From: Otis tarda | Lineage: Eukaryota > Chordata > Aves > Otidiformes > Otididae | Assembly (NCBI GenBank): GCA_026413225.1 | Contig: CM048554.1 | Location: 70,858,463-70,922,462 of the forward strand | DNA length: 64,000 bases | Reading direction: 5' to 3' | In this document: piece after piece, positions 22,811 to 36,695 of the stretch | Layout: each line of letters starts with the position of its first letter | How positions within the stretch are numbered: position 1 is the first letter of the stretch | Translations under genes and position numbers: made by a program | The notes under the pieces: generated by a model | What the model saw: the letters and a program-made list of their open reading frames with translations, nothing else | Database searches by the model: none | What the model was told of the DNA's origin: nothing

Positions 22811-25800
22811 CAGAGGATGTAAGAGAATGCAAAGAGATTTTTTTGACCCTTTGTCCCTGCAAATCTTTACTTGTGGAAGAAACGAAGCTCATCTGTGTAT
22901 TTTTTTTTTTTTAAAAAAAAAAAGTGGCATAATCCAATTACTGCTTTAAATCAAGAAAGCTTAAATCTTTTTTTTTACCATTACCTTCTTACATGGATAT
23001 CACTCCCCATTTCTCATTTTCATACCTCTGTACAACTTCTGTAGAGTATTTTTCCCCCATGGTATTTGGAAGTGTCAGAGAATCCCAACAGCTAAGAAAC
23101 AGGCATTACTTACATATATATTATTTGTATAGCACTTAATGTTAACATTGCTTTTTTCTAGAAGGATTCAGTTTAAAAAAAAATATGTGTAGCTAGAAAC
23201 AGGGATGCTGTGTAGCAGACTGGTGAAGAACAATTTAATTTCTATCATAATCTGTTTTTCAAATGACCGTTGAAGATGTTAGCGGGCAGGAGAAGAAAAA
23301 AAAAAGAAACAAAAAGGAAGAAAGTTGTTTTTTTTCCTGACTTATCCTAGCTTATTGCAGAGTAATGTAGTCTGAGAACTCTAAAAGCAGAATCATGACA
23401 AAAACATCTTGCAGTAATACCATACAGCAAAAGCTCTTGTCCTCAAGCCAAACACAAAGTCTAGTTGTCCAACTTTGAAGTAAAATACCCCTTTTATTAA
23501 CTTCTCAAGCTCTTTCTTTTCCTTCAGAAAGCGATACAAAGGGTTCAGAAGTTCTAAGGAAAGTAATGTCCAAATGCACCTCAGGTACTTTCTATCACAC
23601 ACCAGTAATTCAACTCTTTCCTTGATTCCTAGTCTGTTCTTAACTACGCAAGAAATACGCACTGGGTCTTATACTCTGTAATTCTGCCTTATCTAAAACA
23701 TATGCAGTCTTTCAACAGTTACTTAGCTAAAAACTGGAAAGTGCTATATAAATTAACTCTGATGAAGAAAGTGTCATAGAGCCTCCAAGGATTAAGAAGC
23801 AGTGAATTAGCATGGTGTATGTTCCAGTGAGAAAAATAGATCAGGATGTTATGGGACAAAAGACCAAGCTCCTCTTCAGTCTCAAAAAATGCCATTGCAT
23901 AAGAAGCTTGTTCTGGGATCATCTGCAGACACAGTCAAGTTGAAAGGTCAGAAATACTCACTATACAATGAGTAGGGACCCACAATGAATATCTGCTTGC
24001 TGTACAATACATCTGTAGGACTTGTAAGGTGGTATGGATGTAATACACTAAATGTGATAGCGAAGACTATTATTCCCATCTCTACTGAAATAACTTCAAG
24101 AAAATAGTAGTAAATAGTCTGCAATTGATAGTTCCCAGAGAAAATACCAAAGCAAGTAATGTAAAAAGTGTTCCTACTTTTCTAAATATTAAAATGACCT
24201 TAGGAGAGGGATAGCTTTTTATCTTCTCATGTTTTACGTGTCGTTTGAGCCATCTGGCTGGCAGTCAGAACAACTGAACTGTCATTCTCTTCATCTCCAC
24301 AAGAGAGGAATATAACCTGATTTTCCTGCCGTAATGTGGACTGATGGAACAAGACATAAAACCTTTCACCTGGAACGGAGCCTGGGAAGACCCCAGTGAC
24401 AGCTTTTATGGCATTTCAACTCAGTTTCCAAACAGGAGCAATTGGCCAGCCCCGAGCTGGTGACAGCTCTTTGCTGCTTGTCGGAGAAGAACCTCACATG
24501 CAAGGGCAGATGAGAAGGTTCAGCTACAATGTTTTTACAGCCAAGATTTCTGAACCGTAACATGATGTTTTATCTGGTCAGAACAGTAACTGACACATTG
24601 TCAGCAGGTCAGTTCAAGATTTAGGCCTATGCAATGTTGCAGAACAAAAATCATGTTCAATCTCCTTACTTCCCCTGTAACAGGATCAGGCTCCCATACA
24701 GATATCTGGGAAAGGTTCTACTCTCCCTTAGACAGCCTTAAAGGAGATAACAGTTTCTAACGTGCTCATTCCTTAAGACTACACTTTTATGTGTCCTATA
24801 AGGAAATATGTACTTGAGGAATACTTAGCACCATGTATTCTAGATAGTGGGGCTGCAGTCTTTGTCTCAGTTTTTCTGCACTGCACAGGTTCTCCAGCAA
24901 ATAGGAGTGAGCTTTTGAGAAAATTTGCTTCCTTCCCTCTTTTTCTCTGCCCAAGAATCCCAGTTACAACTTGGAGAATCTATGTAGTGAAGTTCCAGAA
25001 TGGTGCTGAGCACTGGTAGGTTTGCCTCAACTTCTGGGTCATAATTCAGACAGATGTCTAAATAAGATGATCTCTCATAACCTTCAGCCACATAGCCTTT
25101 GCCATGCCATTTACAGAAATAAAGAATTTTCATCTGAATCATTTATTTCGGTTCCATAGGTGTTAATGTAAAGATCACGACAGAAACACACTCACCAAGG
25201 TACTTCTCCTTGCAGCTGGAATGAAAATCCTCACTGTGACAGAGATGAGATTTCAACTCCATCATCACTATACCTCAAATGTCATTTCTCATGAACATAG
25301 ACTCCAAGCCAGGGCCAGGATCAGAAGACAAGGAGATCTTGTTTCATAGAACTGTGTCTCTGTTGGCATGGACAGAAAACTTCAGTGTTTTTGAACCGTC
25401 TGTGCTGAGGGTCCCAAGTGATTTAAATATGTTCTTTAGTCTTATAGTTAGACTATAAGACTATATTATATTACCTCTATATCTGAAGAACTTTAACACA
25501 CATCCCTCTTGTACTGCTGTACTACGTATTACCTAGTCGGCACTACTAGTCAGCAGCCAAAGCTCTCCTTTTCCTATAGGAGCTGTAGATTACAGGTCTC
25601 TCAACACAGCAGCTTCCACCACTGGCCTCAATTTGTGGCTGTCATACAGGATGGTGCCTTAATATTTCTCCCTTCCCATATCTTCTTACCCCTGCAAAGG
25701 ACTTCTCTCTTTTCAGACAGAGGAAGACAGAGCTGTCTGCAAAGCACCCCACCACCAGCAGGAATGTCTCGTTTTGAATATGCAGAAATTTGAAAAAAAC

Positions 25801-28800
25801 TCTACAGTAAATAACTTGTATCAGTGAATAGCGTATATTTTCAAGTCCATCCTCAAAACCAATCTCTATCTCTGCCCATGGCACTGCAGGTTCTCACAGC
25901 AATAGGAATCGTCTAGTCATTAGTCCCACATGCTGTGCTCTTGGTAGGTTCTTGCTAACAAAGCATTATCTCAACATTTCTTTTTCAAGGAGGAACAAGA
26001 GGATGGAAAATGTATCCTCCTTTATTTGAAATTCTGACATCTTGCATACTGGCTACACAAAGCCTTGTTTGAAAGGCAGCATTGGGAACAATTACTGGTG
26101 CTCAAGGTGTGAAATCCAATATTTCAGACTTGTGATTCAAGCACAGAGAATACCAACACCACATAGGCAGTGAATCCTGACTTGCTTTGTATAGAATTCA
26201 GTTTTCTCAGTATACAAAGTACTGTGTATTTGTATCATCAGCATCAAGGGTTTAAAAAAATCTTAGAATAGCTTTAGATCAAAATGTCATACAGAGAATA
26301 TTCACAGATTCTAAAGATCCAACCTGTATCAGAAAGGAATCTTCTCTCATTCATGTTTTCATTTTTGTGTGTTGCCTCTAATCTGCTAGCCCAGAACCCT
26401 ATTTCTAAGTCCTCCTGCCTGTTTCAGGCTCAGCTGCATCTTTACTCCCCTGATGAAATTAATTTTGAGCATGGTATTTAATCCCCACATCAGTGGCTAA
26501 ACAACACTGATTTTAGTTGTATGTGAGACACAGTTAATTTACAACTTGGTCTTCTAATCAATCAACATGTGACAATAAGAAAATTGTCAAAAACAAAAGC
26601 TAAATTACTTTAATCTAGATGCAATCTAATTCTTGAGTTAAACAGATTCATAGGCTAACTTGTTACTTGTGCTAAAAAATATTAAAGTCTCATAAGGAAT
26701 ATTCAAAATTCAAAGCATAAGGTATCAAGAAAACCCAAAGTATATGTAAATATATGAACAGGACAACACTACAGTGCTTAACAAAGTAGTTTTTTGAATG
26801 AGAGTTTCTGTCCAATTAGCAAGTCAAGAATCGTTATTTTTCTCATAAAAAAACCCCCAAAGTTTGCAAAAAGTAAGACATTCCTATACTGCATGTTAAT
26901 ATAGATAAACTTGAATTAGGTGATATTACAACAGTAACCTTTTAGCATTAAGTTCACTGTTAAACAGTCACATTTTATTTGCATAGTTACTGCCACTATA
27001 TTCTTTTCTTGAACATTTGAAATGTGAATTCATAATATGGAGATAGCAGAATAAAACCTTTACCACACATTTCTAACTCCTGTTTGGCATAGGCGCATCC
27101 ATCATAAAAAATCAAGTCTCATCAAGGACATAGTACTGTTGGAAGTTGAGTGATTGGAGCACAACTGTTGGCATCTCCATCTAGAGTCATCTGCAGCTTT
27201 TATGTTGTTGTCCATTGAACCTCCTTCATCAACAACAGTTTCCTCCAGCAAGAAACTCTCCACTGTTTTAGGATCCTGATTAGAAATAATCAGGATCACC
27301 TTCCAGTAAGACTCAGCAGTAATTGCCACCTGAAACAGCTCTTACTGTATTAATACCTGAGTGTTTGGAGTCCTTAATGCCCAGGCAATTTTTTGACTAC
27401 CACCCTGTTATAGGCACCCTTTATGGGAAAGTTGAGAATATATAATTTCTGTCTCCTGAACAACAAGAAATACACCTGTACCCACAGTTTCTGCTTTCCA
27501 TGTATTTAATTAAATACAATTCTGATAAATTACAGAGTATTTTCTTAAGGATGTTTCTGAGTTAAGATGATTCATCTGTATTAATGCTGCTGAGTATGAT
27601 AATTTGCAAATGTTCTAAACACTTTATTGACTATATTATCACAGAATATGTACTCTCTTTCCCAAGTAATTTCCATGGAAGTTCTATGTTTCACTAAAAT
27701 ACATATGTGGAAGGCTACTGTAAACAGAAAAGAAAGTTACATGCAAAATATTTGGAAATTAGAAATAAGAAAATGTACGCAGGCCCCATGTTGCTTTATA
27801 GTCTTCAATACATCTTTTAAGCTTCTTTTACGGGTAGGATTGACTGCTTCACTTTCAAAGAACAAAGAGGCTAGCTGAACAGGCAGTTCTAAGACACTGG
27901 AATATTTCTTACAATCGCATTAGTTACTACAAAAAGAAAGACTAAGAAATCTTTTAAATCCTTGGGAACAAAGTTCATATTATCAAAGCTAGGACTGTAT
28001 TAAATGGGTAAATTTACAGAGGCTATGTTAATCACTGAAGACAAGGAGTGTTCCTAGGAGGACTTAAAAAGACCTTGATTGGTTCCTTCCCAGTACTACC
28101 TACTGAGGGGAAAAATCAGACCCTATGGGAAATGCTCACTGAGGAGAAGGCCTTAATCATTGCAGCTATAAAAAGAAGAAAATATATTTTAAAAGAAAAA
28201 AAAAGTATAAAAAAGGAAAAATATAAGAGAAACAAAGGAAAAGATAAATGAACGTAATTGCATCTGGATATGGTATCAGAAAGACAGTTCTGCTGTTGTT
28301 CAAAATGTACAGAAATTTGACTCCATATAAATTCAAGGAAAAAAAATACCCAAATTTGAAACTTTGCCTGAAAGCAAGCAGAGCTACCACAAGTAGCGTA
28401 ACAGTCCTGAAGCCCATAGCTTGGAGGCAGCATGCCTCTTCTGCTCAGAAGAAGATTCTAGAATTAGGACCCTAAGCAAGGATCAGCAAGAACAGAAGCC
28501 ACATTCCTGCCAGGAAAGCAGATGTATCGCAGGAAACCTGTCTGGGATTCACTGAACAGCTGAAATTGGGATCAAATTGCTTTATGAAAATGGTTCAAAC
28601 AACTACCATCTGCTTTTCCCCCTGCTAGCTCTAGTCATGTTTCTGGCACAGCACTAGGAAGGGAGAAATAGTATTAAATAAGTATACAGGTTTCCAACAG
28701 GAAAATTAATAAATCTGAAGACTACAATATCCCAGTCAAGTAAGAGTAATAAATGGGAACATATCCATGACTCTTGGATTTGCTACTGTTACACCATAGA

Positions 28801-29829
28801 CCATCTAGGAACCTACACTAATAGATCATGCAAGAGAAGTTACTCAACAAGGTTACAGAAATCTCCATGGGAGAAACAGTGGACGTCTCTGGCTTTCAGC
28901 CTGACTCCATTTGTCTCCTCATTCTCCCATTCCCTCTCACTTGCTGTGTGCTGAAACCTGAGAGGGAGTCACTGAAGTGGTGAACAGCAAAGGATGACGA
29001 TAACGGAGCATTATCAGGCATTACAGAGGATTCAGAGAGGACATGTCTTTCTCTTCAGCATGACTGGTTGCATTTAGCTATTTTCCTAGCTCTTCCTTAC
29101 TGTATGAGCAACAAAAAAATCCACATGATACAGGAGCCACCATGTGTGCTTTACTGTTAACAGGTTTTAAGAAAATGGAGGAGAACTTTTACAGAGCCTT
29201 CTGGCTGTGTGTGTTTTAATCTCTTTTGGGATTTTCCCACTTCTACTCCAGAAACTTCTGATGTCCTTCTTTCTTTCTCTTTCCTCCTCCACTGCAAGGT
29301 TACAGGTGGCACTGAGTAGGCAGGAACAGACATCTGACATCAGCTTTCCACATGTAAATCCCATACATTAAATCCATGTGCTTTTACCGTTTCTAAAGAC
29401 AAATGAAAGATTTGGTTCAAAGTTTCTACTTTTCTACATCAGCTTTCCAGGATTTTGCAGTTTGCCTGATGAGCTTAAAGAGTATTGTCTGAAGATCTTT
29501 GTGCTTCTCAATTTATTAAATAGACTGTTCCTGAAGCCCCAGCCTCTGGTTTATCCTACCCTTTGAGGGAAAGACATAGCTGAATCAGGCACAGATATGG
29601 CAGTCAGATATCTGGATCAAATACATACTTTATTCACAGTCAGCATGGGGCTATAAGACTATTTTTAGAGAAAGAGTTTCCACTCAGATATAATATTAAA
29701 GGTTCAGCACATACCACCATTTGCTTTTACCCATCAGCTGGCCAAGTGAACTCCCCCTTTCTGCCCATAGTTGGCAATTAACTCCCACTTTCCTCTCGTC
29801 ATACATCAAAAACACGGTGGTAGTTAGGA

Positions 29830-30390
29830 TCAGAGGAAGAAAGACAGCTCAGTAGGGACAGCTGGACTCCAAAATGCAGAAAATTTCCATGCCAGAGTGT
29901 GACAATTTAGGGCTTTGCTGCAGTTTCCATGGCAGCTGCAGCAGCCACTGGACCATGGGAGCCAAGGAGGCTGGGGCAAGTAGAGACACAGCTCAACAGC
30001 AGCAAGTGATGTGCCACGAGACTGCTCCCCAAGGGGAGCCTGGAGAGGGGACGAGCAATTGGTAGTGCTTGGATCCAGCTTGAACAGGAGCACCCAAGGG
30101 TGCGGTTTCCCTTCCCTTAGGGGAAGAGACAGCCGGTGTGATCCATCATGATGTAGTTATCCTACTTTCTTAATGCTGAAAGGAACTGGTTCAAGCCTTG
30201 CTTTTCTCTTTTTTTTCCTTCCACTGTCTTGTTCCCACATGCCAGCCCCGTAATTGTAACCCAGGCAGGCGGCTGAGTGCACCGTGGGGGGCTGTGGCCT
30301 GGCCACCAGCCAACAGCAGCCCCATGCCCTGGGCTCGCTCAGCACAGCCAGCACGTGTGTCGTTCAGGACGGTCTCGCACCAAGATTAGC
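29830..30390. other. Moderately GC-rich stretch, unidentified
   Basis: GC content is clearly higher than in the DNA on both sides, especially at 30235-30375. Short frames run on both strands, none with a recognisable domain or a continuous frame across the whole block. It could be an old repeat, a degenerate retrocopy or simply a local base-composition shift. Confidence 0.3.
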
Positions 30391-33300
30391 AACCTTCCAT
30401 TTTAGCCTTCTGTAGGAGTCATTTTTTAAATCTTTTGTTTGCATGTGGAAAGCGGAGAGACAAAGGGGAGGCATGAGGTGGTCTTCTTTTCCCTTTTTGC
30501 AAATGAAATGGTGTTTGAAAACAAAAAGGAGTTTGTGGCTTGTTATCAGTATCAGACACTCATTTCTTTGCCTCTCATAGATCCCACAGCCTGCCAGTAT
30601 TTCTCTCAGAAAAAAAAAAGAATATAGCCCCTGAACTAAGTGAATACAAATATTTCAATCAATAAAATATTTTAAGTTGAATTGTGACAGTTATGGCATG
30701 ATTAAGAATGAAATGTCACCTTAACTTTAAGATTAAGTTGTTCTGAACAAAAAAAAAAAAAAACAAAAAACCTCTATGTCATTGCTAAGATAAGAATTTT
30801 ATACCTTGGTTTATCTGCACCAGACTACACTGAAGCAGGATCTTAGGTGACAAACTCAAGTGAATAGCCAGGTTTATGGAAAAGCACAAGGGCATACCTT
30901 AAGACAAATGAGAGGTGAGATTTGGGGCACATTCTTTCATGCTTAAAATAAAATTTGGATGAAATTGTGATGCACAAGTAAAAAAAAAAAAATCCACCTG
31001 GAAAACACTGTCATTTGAAGTTGCCTTATCCCTGATCCACTTAAAGCTCATGAGGCATTTACCTGTCAGTACGAGATTTGTCTGGGCAGCCAACTTCAGT
31101 GCCTGAGCATAAGAAAACACATTTAGTTGTAAGGCATGAGCTGATGCATGCCTGACACACAAGAACAGTCTTGCACAAAGTGCAGGTAACTGGAATCATT
31201 CATGAAACAGTGCTGCCACTTTCATTAAAGCCATCATACAGGGGATGGAAGTGCTCTGTTCCATACTTGTCTTACCTTCAAGAGTTTCAAAACTCTTTTC
31301 CACTTCCAACCATTGCCTAGTCTCTCTTTACCTTGCATGCAGAATCTCAGCTGCTCTGCAGGCAAGAAGCAAAATGGCACTGTCCAAAAAGGAAAGGAGG
31401 AAAGAGGAGGCTGCCTCTCTACTGAGAAATATTTATATGAGAAAGACAGCCTGAAATTCAACTCCCTGGCCATCTGATATGAAGTTCCCCTAAAAAATCT
31501 TAGGTGACAGCATTTAAACCTTTTCAGTGACAAGTATCCATGTTTTAGGAATGCAGCACCTGTGTCTCTGGTGACCAAGTCTGTAGTCTTGACTGTTCCT
31601 CTAGAGCACCTGAAGCATACAAAAGAAGATATAAAAGAAGAAGAAGATACAAAAAGGAGCTTATTCTTTCTTCCAGATATTATCTACCCATCAGGTATGA
31701 AATGTCACCAGCTTAGAACAGTCTCCCAGTCAGAGTTAAAGTGCAGTCAAAATCTAGGTAAATATATATCATCCCCGCAGACTAAAATAAAACTACGACT
31801 TGGCAATCCTGATTGTTTATGTCTCAACAATGAAGGAAGAGAGGTAAATTCCTCAGTAAAGTTTTCAAAGTACAATAACTGGCTGAATATCAGCCAGAAT
31901 AACTTCTTGACAGCTAGTTATGGAATTTTTCCTGAGTAGTATCAGAGGGTGATGGACTAAAAGTTTGAGTGTACATATTTATTTATCTACACTCAAACAT
32001 TCTTACTGCACATGAATATTTATGCTTGAGTTATCTTTGAAATTAATTCTTGCCTGAAATTCCTTGTCACAAAGCTGTAATGGGCTACAAGCTTGCCTCC
32101 TTCAGATTCTTGCATGCATACACTCAATAACTCCTAAATGATACTGTTTTACACACAGTTCTACATATGTATGTACTGTATATGTAATTTACATCTATAT
32201 ATATGCATATACTTATTTAAGTAGGTAGCTGTCTCTGAAAAGACATATGCTGCTATGAATTTGCAGCCTGTGCTGAAAATCCAGCACAAGAACTCTGACT
32301 TCTCAGTTATAAATAGACCTATGAAAGGGCCTATGAATAAGCCTATCAATTGTTGGGATTTTTTTTATTGTCAATTCATTTACTTAGTCACATAATAAAA
32401 ATTCATTTTATGTTATGGTCTAGATATTTAGCCTTTTTTTTTTATGGTTTTTTTCCATAAAGATAATTAGTAAATTGGATTATCAGGCAGTAAACCAGCT
32501 TTCTCATCTTTTATTTACTGTTAAGGTACTCGCATGTCTGCACAAATACAAACATAGTGAAGTGCAGCAATTATTGAAGTTGAAGAATTAAACACAAGGC
32601 AGGATGAAGTAGGATTACAGCTGTTTATACAGACTCAATTCTAACTTGAACTGCAACCTTTAATAACATGGCCACTCATTATCACTTTTTCTTACAGGAT
32701 TCGACATATTTAGGGCTGAAGATGGTCAGAGGTCACTGATGAGCATGTTTCACAGTTTGTTTTCCCCTGTTCAGTGTTTACTATTCTGTAACTCCTGTGG
32801 AAATGAAATAATCGAGCTAGGAAAAATGGGATGTTTAGAGACAGGCTGTACAGTGAAGTATTTGGCAAGAATACAAAACTAGATTATATACATGTATATC
32901 AAAATTAAAAACAAAGCAAAACAAAAAAAACCCAGCAGTTCTGACAAAATATTGGCTAGCGGTTGCTGCATTTATTACTATGAATGCCAATATAAAACGC
33001 ATAGCATACAGGACCAGACTGATTAATTAGCTCATGGGAAGTTCTCTGTTCTGAATGGAAAATTGTTTAAAAGCATCAGGAAATTTCAGGATGTTTTTTT
33101 TTACAGAAATTGATAATAAAAAAAAGAAACCTGTACATCATTTAGGGAACAAGAAATCTATAAATTGTTTTTTTTTTATTGGCTGCAGAGATTTAGTCTC
33201 TTTGGAAATTTTTCTGAAAGTAAGAAAAGTAAGTGCCAGAAAGGAAAAAAAAAGGAAAAAAAAATCCAGCCAACACAGATATGCAACATACTTTTTCCTC

Positions 33301-33872
33301 TTTCCAAATGCTTTTATGACTTTGCTAATTATGTTAACAATTCGCTACAGTAATGAATCTGACACTGACCACACCTCAATTGACATCAAACAAATGCTAC
33401 TCTTGTTATTAATAATCTCAGACAATAACCTTTCAATTCACTTTTTGAGGTTCAGTAGCCTACAACAAGATTTCAGTTCCTAGAATCAACACAGTTAGCA
33501 TGTTGCTAGTGTTTATTTTGATTATAATTAATGTTATAATTTGAGTAATTAGCACATATACATGAGAAATATGGTTGGTATTATGTTTATAGTTATAAAT
33601 AATTTCACATTGCTATTGCACTGACAGAATATTTCCCAGTTAAAGCAATTTCAAACATTTATGTAAAATACTCATAGTTAATGTCATAACATTTGAATCA
33701 GGATCAAAATATTCTTAAGGAACAAATCTCTGCAAATGCTAATATAAAGGAGAAATATATAAAACAGATTTGTCTTGTGAAGATCAAGCTTTCTCAAGTT
33801 CATAAAGATTTCAGGATTCTTAGTGAGAGATTTATGGAGATACTGTACCTATCTTTCCTCATTTGTGGTTGT

Positions 33873-35422
33873 GGTAAAGACCTTCTAAGTCCATGGGACC
33901 TGATGAGATCCATCTGTGGGTCCTGAGGGAACTGGCAGATGAAGTTGCCAAGTCACTGGCCATTGTATTTGAGAAGTTGTGGTGGTCTGGTGAGGTCCCT
34001 GATGACTGGAAGAGAGGGAACATAACCCCAGTTATTAAAAAGGGGAACAAGGAAGACCTGGGCAACTACAGGCCGGTCAGCCTCACCTCTGTGCCTGGCA
34101 AGGTCATGGAGCAGATTCTCCTGGGAACCATGCTAAGGCACATGGAGAGGAAGGAGGTGGTTGGTGACAGCCAACATGGCTTCACCAAGGGCAGATCATG
34201 CCTGACCAATTTGATGGCCTTCTATGACAGGGTGACAGCATCGGTGGACAAGGGACGAGCAACAGATATCATCTACCTGGACTTATGCAAAGCTTTTGAC
34301 ACTGTCCTGCACGACATCCTTCCCTCTAAACTAGAGAGGCATGGGTTCGATGGATGGACCACTTGATGGATAAGGAGTTGGCTGGATGGCCTCACTCAGA
34401 GAGTGGTGGTCAACGGCTCGATGTCCAAGTGGAGACCGGTCACAAGTGGTGTCCCTCAGGAGTCCGTGTTGGGCCAGGCCCTGTTCAACTTCTTTGTCGG
34501 CGACATGGACAGTGGGATAGAGTGCACCCTCAGCAAGTTCACTGATGACACCAAGCTGTGTGGTGGTGTTGACACGCTGGAAGGGAGGGATGCCATCCAG
34601 AGGGACCTTGACAGGCTGGAGAGGTGAGCCCGTGCCAGCCTCATGAAGTTCAACCAGGCCAAGTGCAAGGTCCTGCACCTGGGTCATGGCAATCCCAGGC
34701 ACAAATAGAGGCTGGGCAGAGAATGGATTGAGAGCAGCCCTGAGGAGAAGGACATGAGCATGCAACATGAGCTGGCAATGCGCCCTTGCGGCCCAGAAGG
34801 CCAACCGCATCCTGGGCTGCATCAAGAGGAGCGTGGCTAGCAGGTCGAGGGAGGTGATTCTCCCCCTCTACTCTGCCCTGGTGAGACCCCACCTGGAGTA
34901 CTGTGTCCAGTTCTGGAGCCCCCAGCATAAGAAGAACATGGACCAGTTGGAAAAGGTCCAGAGGAGGGCCACAAAGATGATCAGAGGGCTGGAGCACCTT
35001 TCCTATGAGGACAGGCTGAGAGAGTTGGGGCTGTTCAGCCTGGAGAAGAGGAGGCTCCCGGGAGACCTTATAGCAGTCTTCCAGTACCTCAAGGGGGCCT
35101 ACTACAAGAAAGATGGGGAGAGGCTGTTCAGTAGGGCCTGTTGTGATAGGACGAGAGGTAATGGTTTTAAAATAGAGGGAGGTAGACTTAGATTGGATAT
35201 TAGGAAAACAATTTTTTACAATGCGAGTTGTAGAACACTGGAACAGGTTGCCCAGAGAGGTGGTGGATGCCCCATCCCTGGAAACGTTCAAGGCCAGGCT
35301 GGATGAGGCTCCGAGCAACCTGATCTAGTCAGGGATGTCCCTGCTCCTTGCAGGGGGGTTGGACTAGATGACCTTTGAAGGTCCCTTCCAACTCTAACCG
35401 TTCTATGATTCTACGATTCTAA
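33873..35422 (+). mobile_element. CR1 LINE, 5'-truncated, reverse transcriptase part to 3' tail
   Basis: This non-LTR retrotransposon copy has lost everything before the reverse transcriptase core. In plus frame from 33893, fingers and palm motifs follow in order: NYRPVSL (about residue 58), QHGFTKGRS (about 94) and YLDLCKAFD (about 128). After a TGA at 34364-34366 the same frame resumes with [11 protein letters not shown] and the catalytic box as FTDDTKL (usual CR1 form FADDTKL). Further in-frame stops follow at about 34627 and 34706. Sequence is then lost just before the [17 protein letters not shown] domain (from 34767), with a change of frame. A further frameshift near 35215 precedes the usual C-terminus. 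The 3' end is the CR1 signature GGACTAGATGACCTTTGAAGG followed by TTCTATGATTCTACGATTCT. It is dead by multiple disruptions, yet well preserved and therefore of moderate age. Confidence 0.95.
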
Positions 35423-35725
35423 GTGACAAATTCAAGAGAGACTCATTTCAGAAAAGTATAGGAAACTAAATAGAATAATGAGAGAGCAATCTAACTGTAC
35501 AAGAGACTTTGTATCCTGTATTCACAAAAAAAATCTGGAGGCTTGTGGAGAAAAGTTGATAATTGAGAACACTTTTCTAAAAAAAAAAAAATTTTGTTGT
35601 GAAAAAGAATGGAAAGGCATAAAATGCAAAATCTGAGTTTATTGGGAGAGATCTTTTCTCAGCTTCATAATCAACAAACAGAATTGTAACATAGACATGG
35701 CATCATGTTTTTGGGGAATAAAAAA

Positions 35726-35749
35726 ATCATAGAATCATAGAATCATGAT
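35726..35749 (-). repeat. Orphan CR1-type tail repeat
   Basis: Three tandem units of the form AATCATAG, the reverse complement of the CR1 3' octamer tail (ATTCTATG)n, with no CR1 body recognisable beside them. It is probably the last remnant of an extremely 5'-truncated minus-strand CR1. Confidence 0.6.
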
Positions 35750-36470
35750 ATTTCACATTAACATGAAAGATTGCATTTGAGAACTCTTATTTTGTTTCAG
35801 ACGACAATGAAGGTAATACCGTGTTAAAATATTTTATCCTTCATTTGCATTATCAATGGCTGCATACACAAACACATGTACTCTCCTGGAGTTCCAAAAC
35901 AATCTAGTAGATCCAGTGAAATTAATGAATGCTAAAATATCCATTTATGTTTGTTTTTCACTGTGAAGTAGTTTTCAAAATGAAAATTTAACTTGCCCAG
36001 GATCAACTGAGGAAAGCATCATGTCAATGTATGATATAAAATACAGATATTTCATTATTAGTTTTATTTTTAAATGATTCATAGCTGAATCAAATATTGA
36101 AAAATATAGAAAAAAGTGTAGTTTTATGGTGCTATCATTCCAACCATAAAGAATAATGTGCAGGATATTTCTGCAGCTTGTAAAGGAACTTTTCTGATTG
36201 ACATGGGTCTAAGTCATGTGTCTGAAATTTTGAGGGCAATGTAACAGGAAATAAAAGAAAATAAGTAGAAGCAGATTTTGGGAAAAGGTAATGTTAAATT
36301 CAGTAAAATTGAACTTGAGGCAAAGTGAAAATGAAGAATAATTCAAGGTCCACTTCCTTCAAATTAACTCTTTTTGGAGCAGTATACAGATAGAGCATAG
36401 TTACATATATAGATTTGTATCTGTATAGATATATATTAAATACAAGTGTATATGCAGCTACAAATATAAA

Positions 36471-36503
36471 GATGGATGGATGGTTGGGTGGATGGATGGA
36501 TAG
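36471..36503. repeat. (GATG)n microsatellite
   Basis: Imperfect tandem GATG/GATA units, interrupted once by a GTTGGGTG variant. Confidence 0.9.
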
Positions 36504-36695
36504 ACATTTATGGTAAATCTCTATGTCTTTCATGAAACTTCTAATGTTAACTTTTTTTAAGTGTAACAGAACACTAAATTAGTGTTTTCATTGAGCTATT
36601 TGTTATAATTCCAAACATTATATCTTATGTCATAGTGCTAAGTGCAAAACTCAAAATCAGATATGCAAATATAATGTTGTTAAGATAGAGAACAA

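Larger units (their letters stand above)
19704..33872. other. Long AT-rich non-coding stretch
   Basis: Fourteen kilobases without a recognised gene or interspersed repeat. It holds mixed T and G runs at 19731-19751, a T-then-A homopolymer junction near 22899-22923, perfect short palindromes at 25437-25463, 27273-27296 and 31963-31998, and a somewhat GC-richer part at about 29830-30390. A minus-strand frame at 27102-27329 has a splice-acceptor-like sequence upstream but no recognised homologue. Several AT-rich stretches look like conserved non-coding sequence, but this cannot be tested here. Confidence 0.6.
35423..36695. other. AT-rich spacer between two CR1 copies
   Basis: No gene is seen. 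It contains an isolated CR1-like tail (35726-35749), a run of A near 35579-35591 and a tetranucleotide repeat (36471-36503). Confidence 0.6.

Noticed and set aside
31562-31939. 125-codon plus-strand frame
   Set aside because: The frame is long for AT-rich DNA but has low-complexity KEE runs, no recognised motif and no splice or promoter context; chance is the simplest reading.
34331-35318. Minus-strand frames of 164 and 222 codons
   Set aside because: They are antisense shadows of the plus-strand CR1 reverse transcriptase region.
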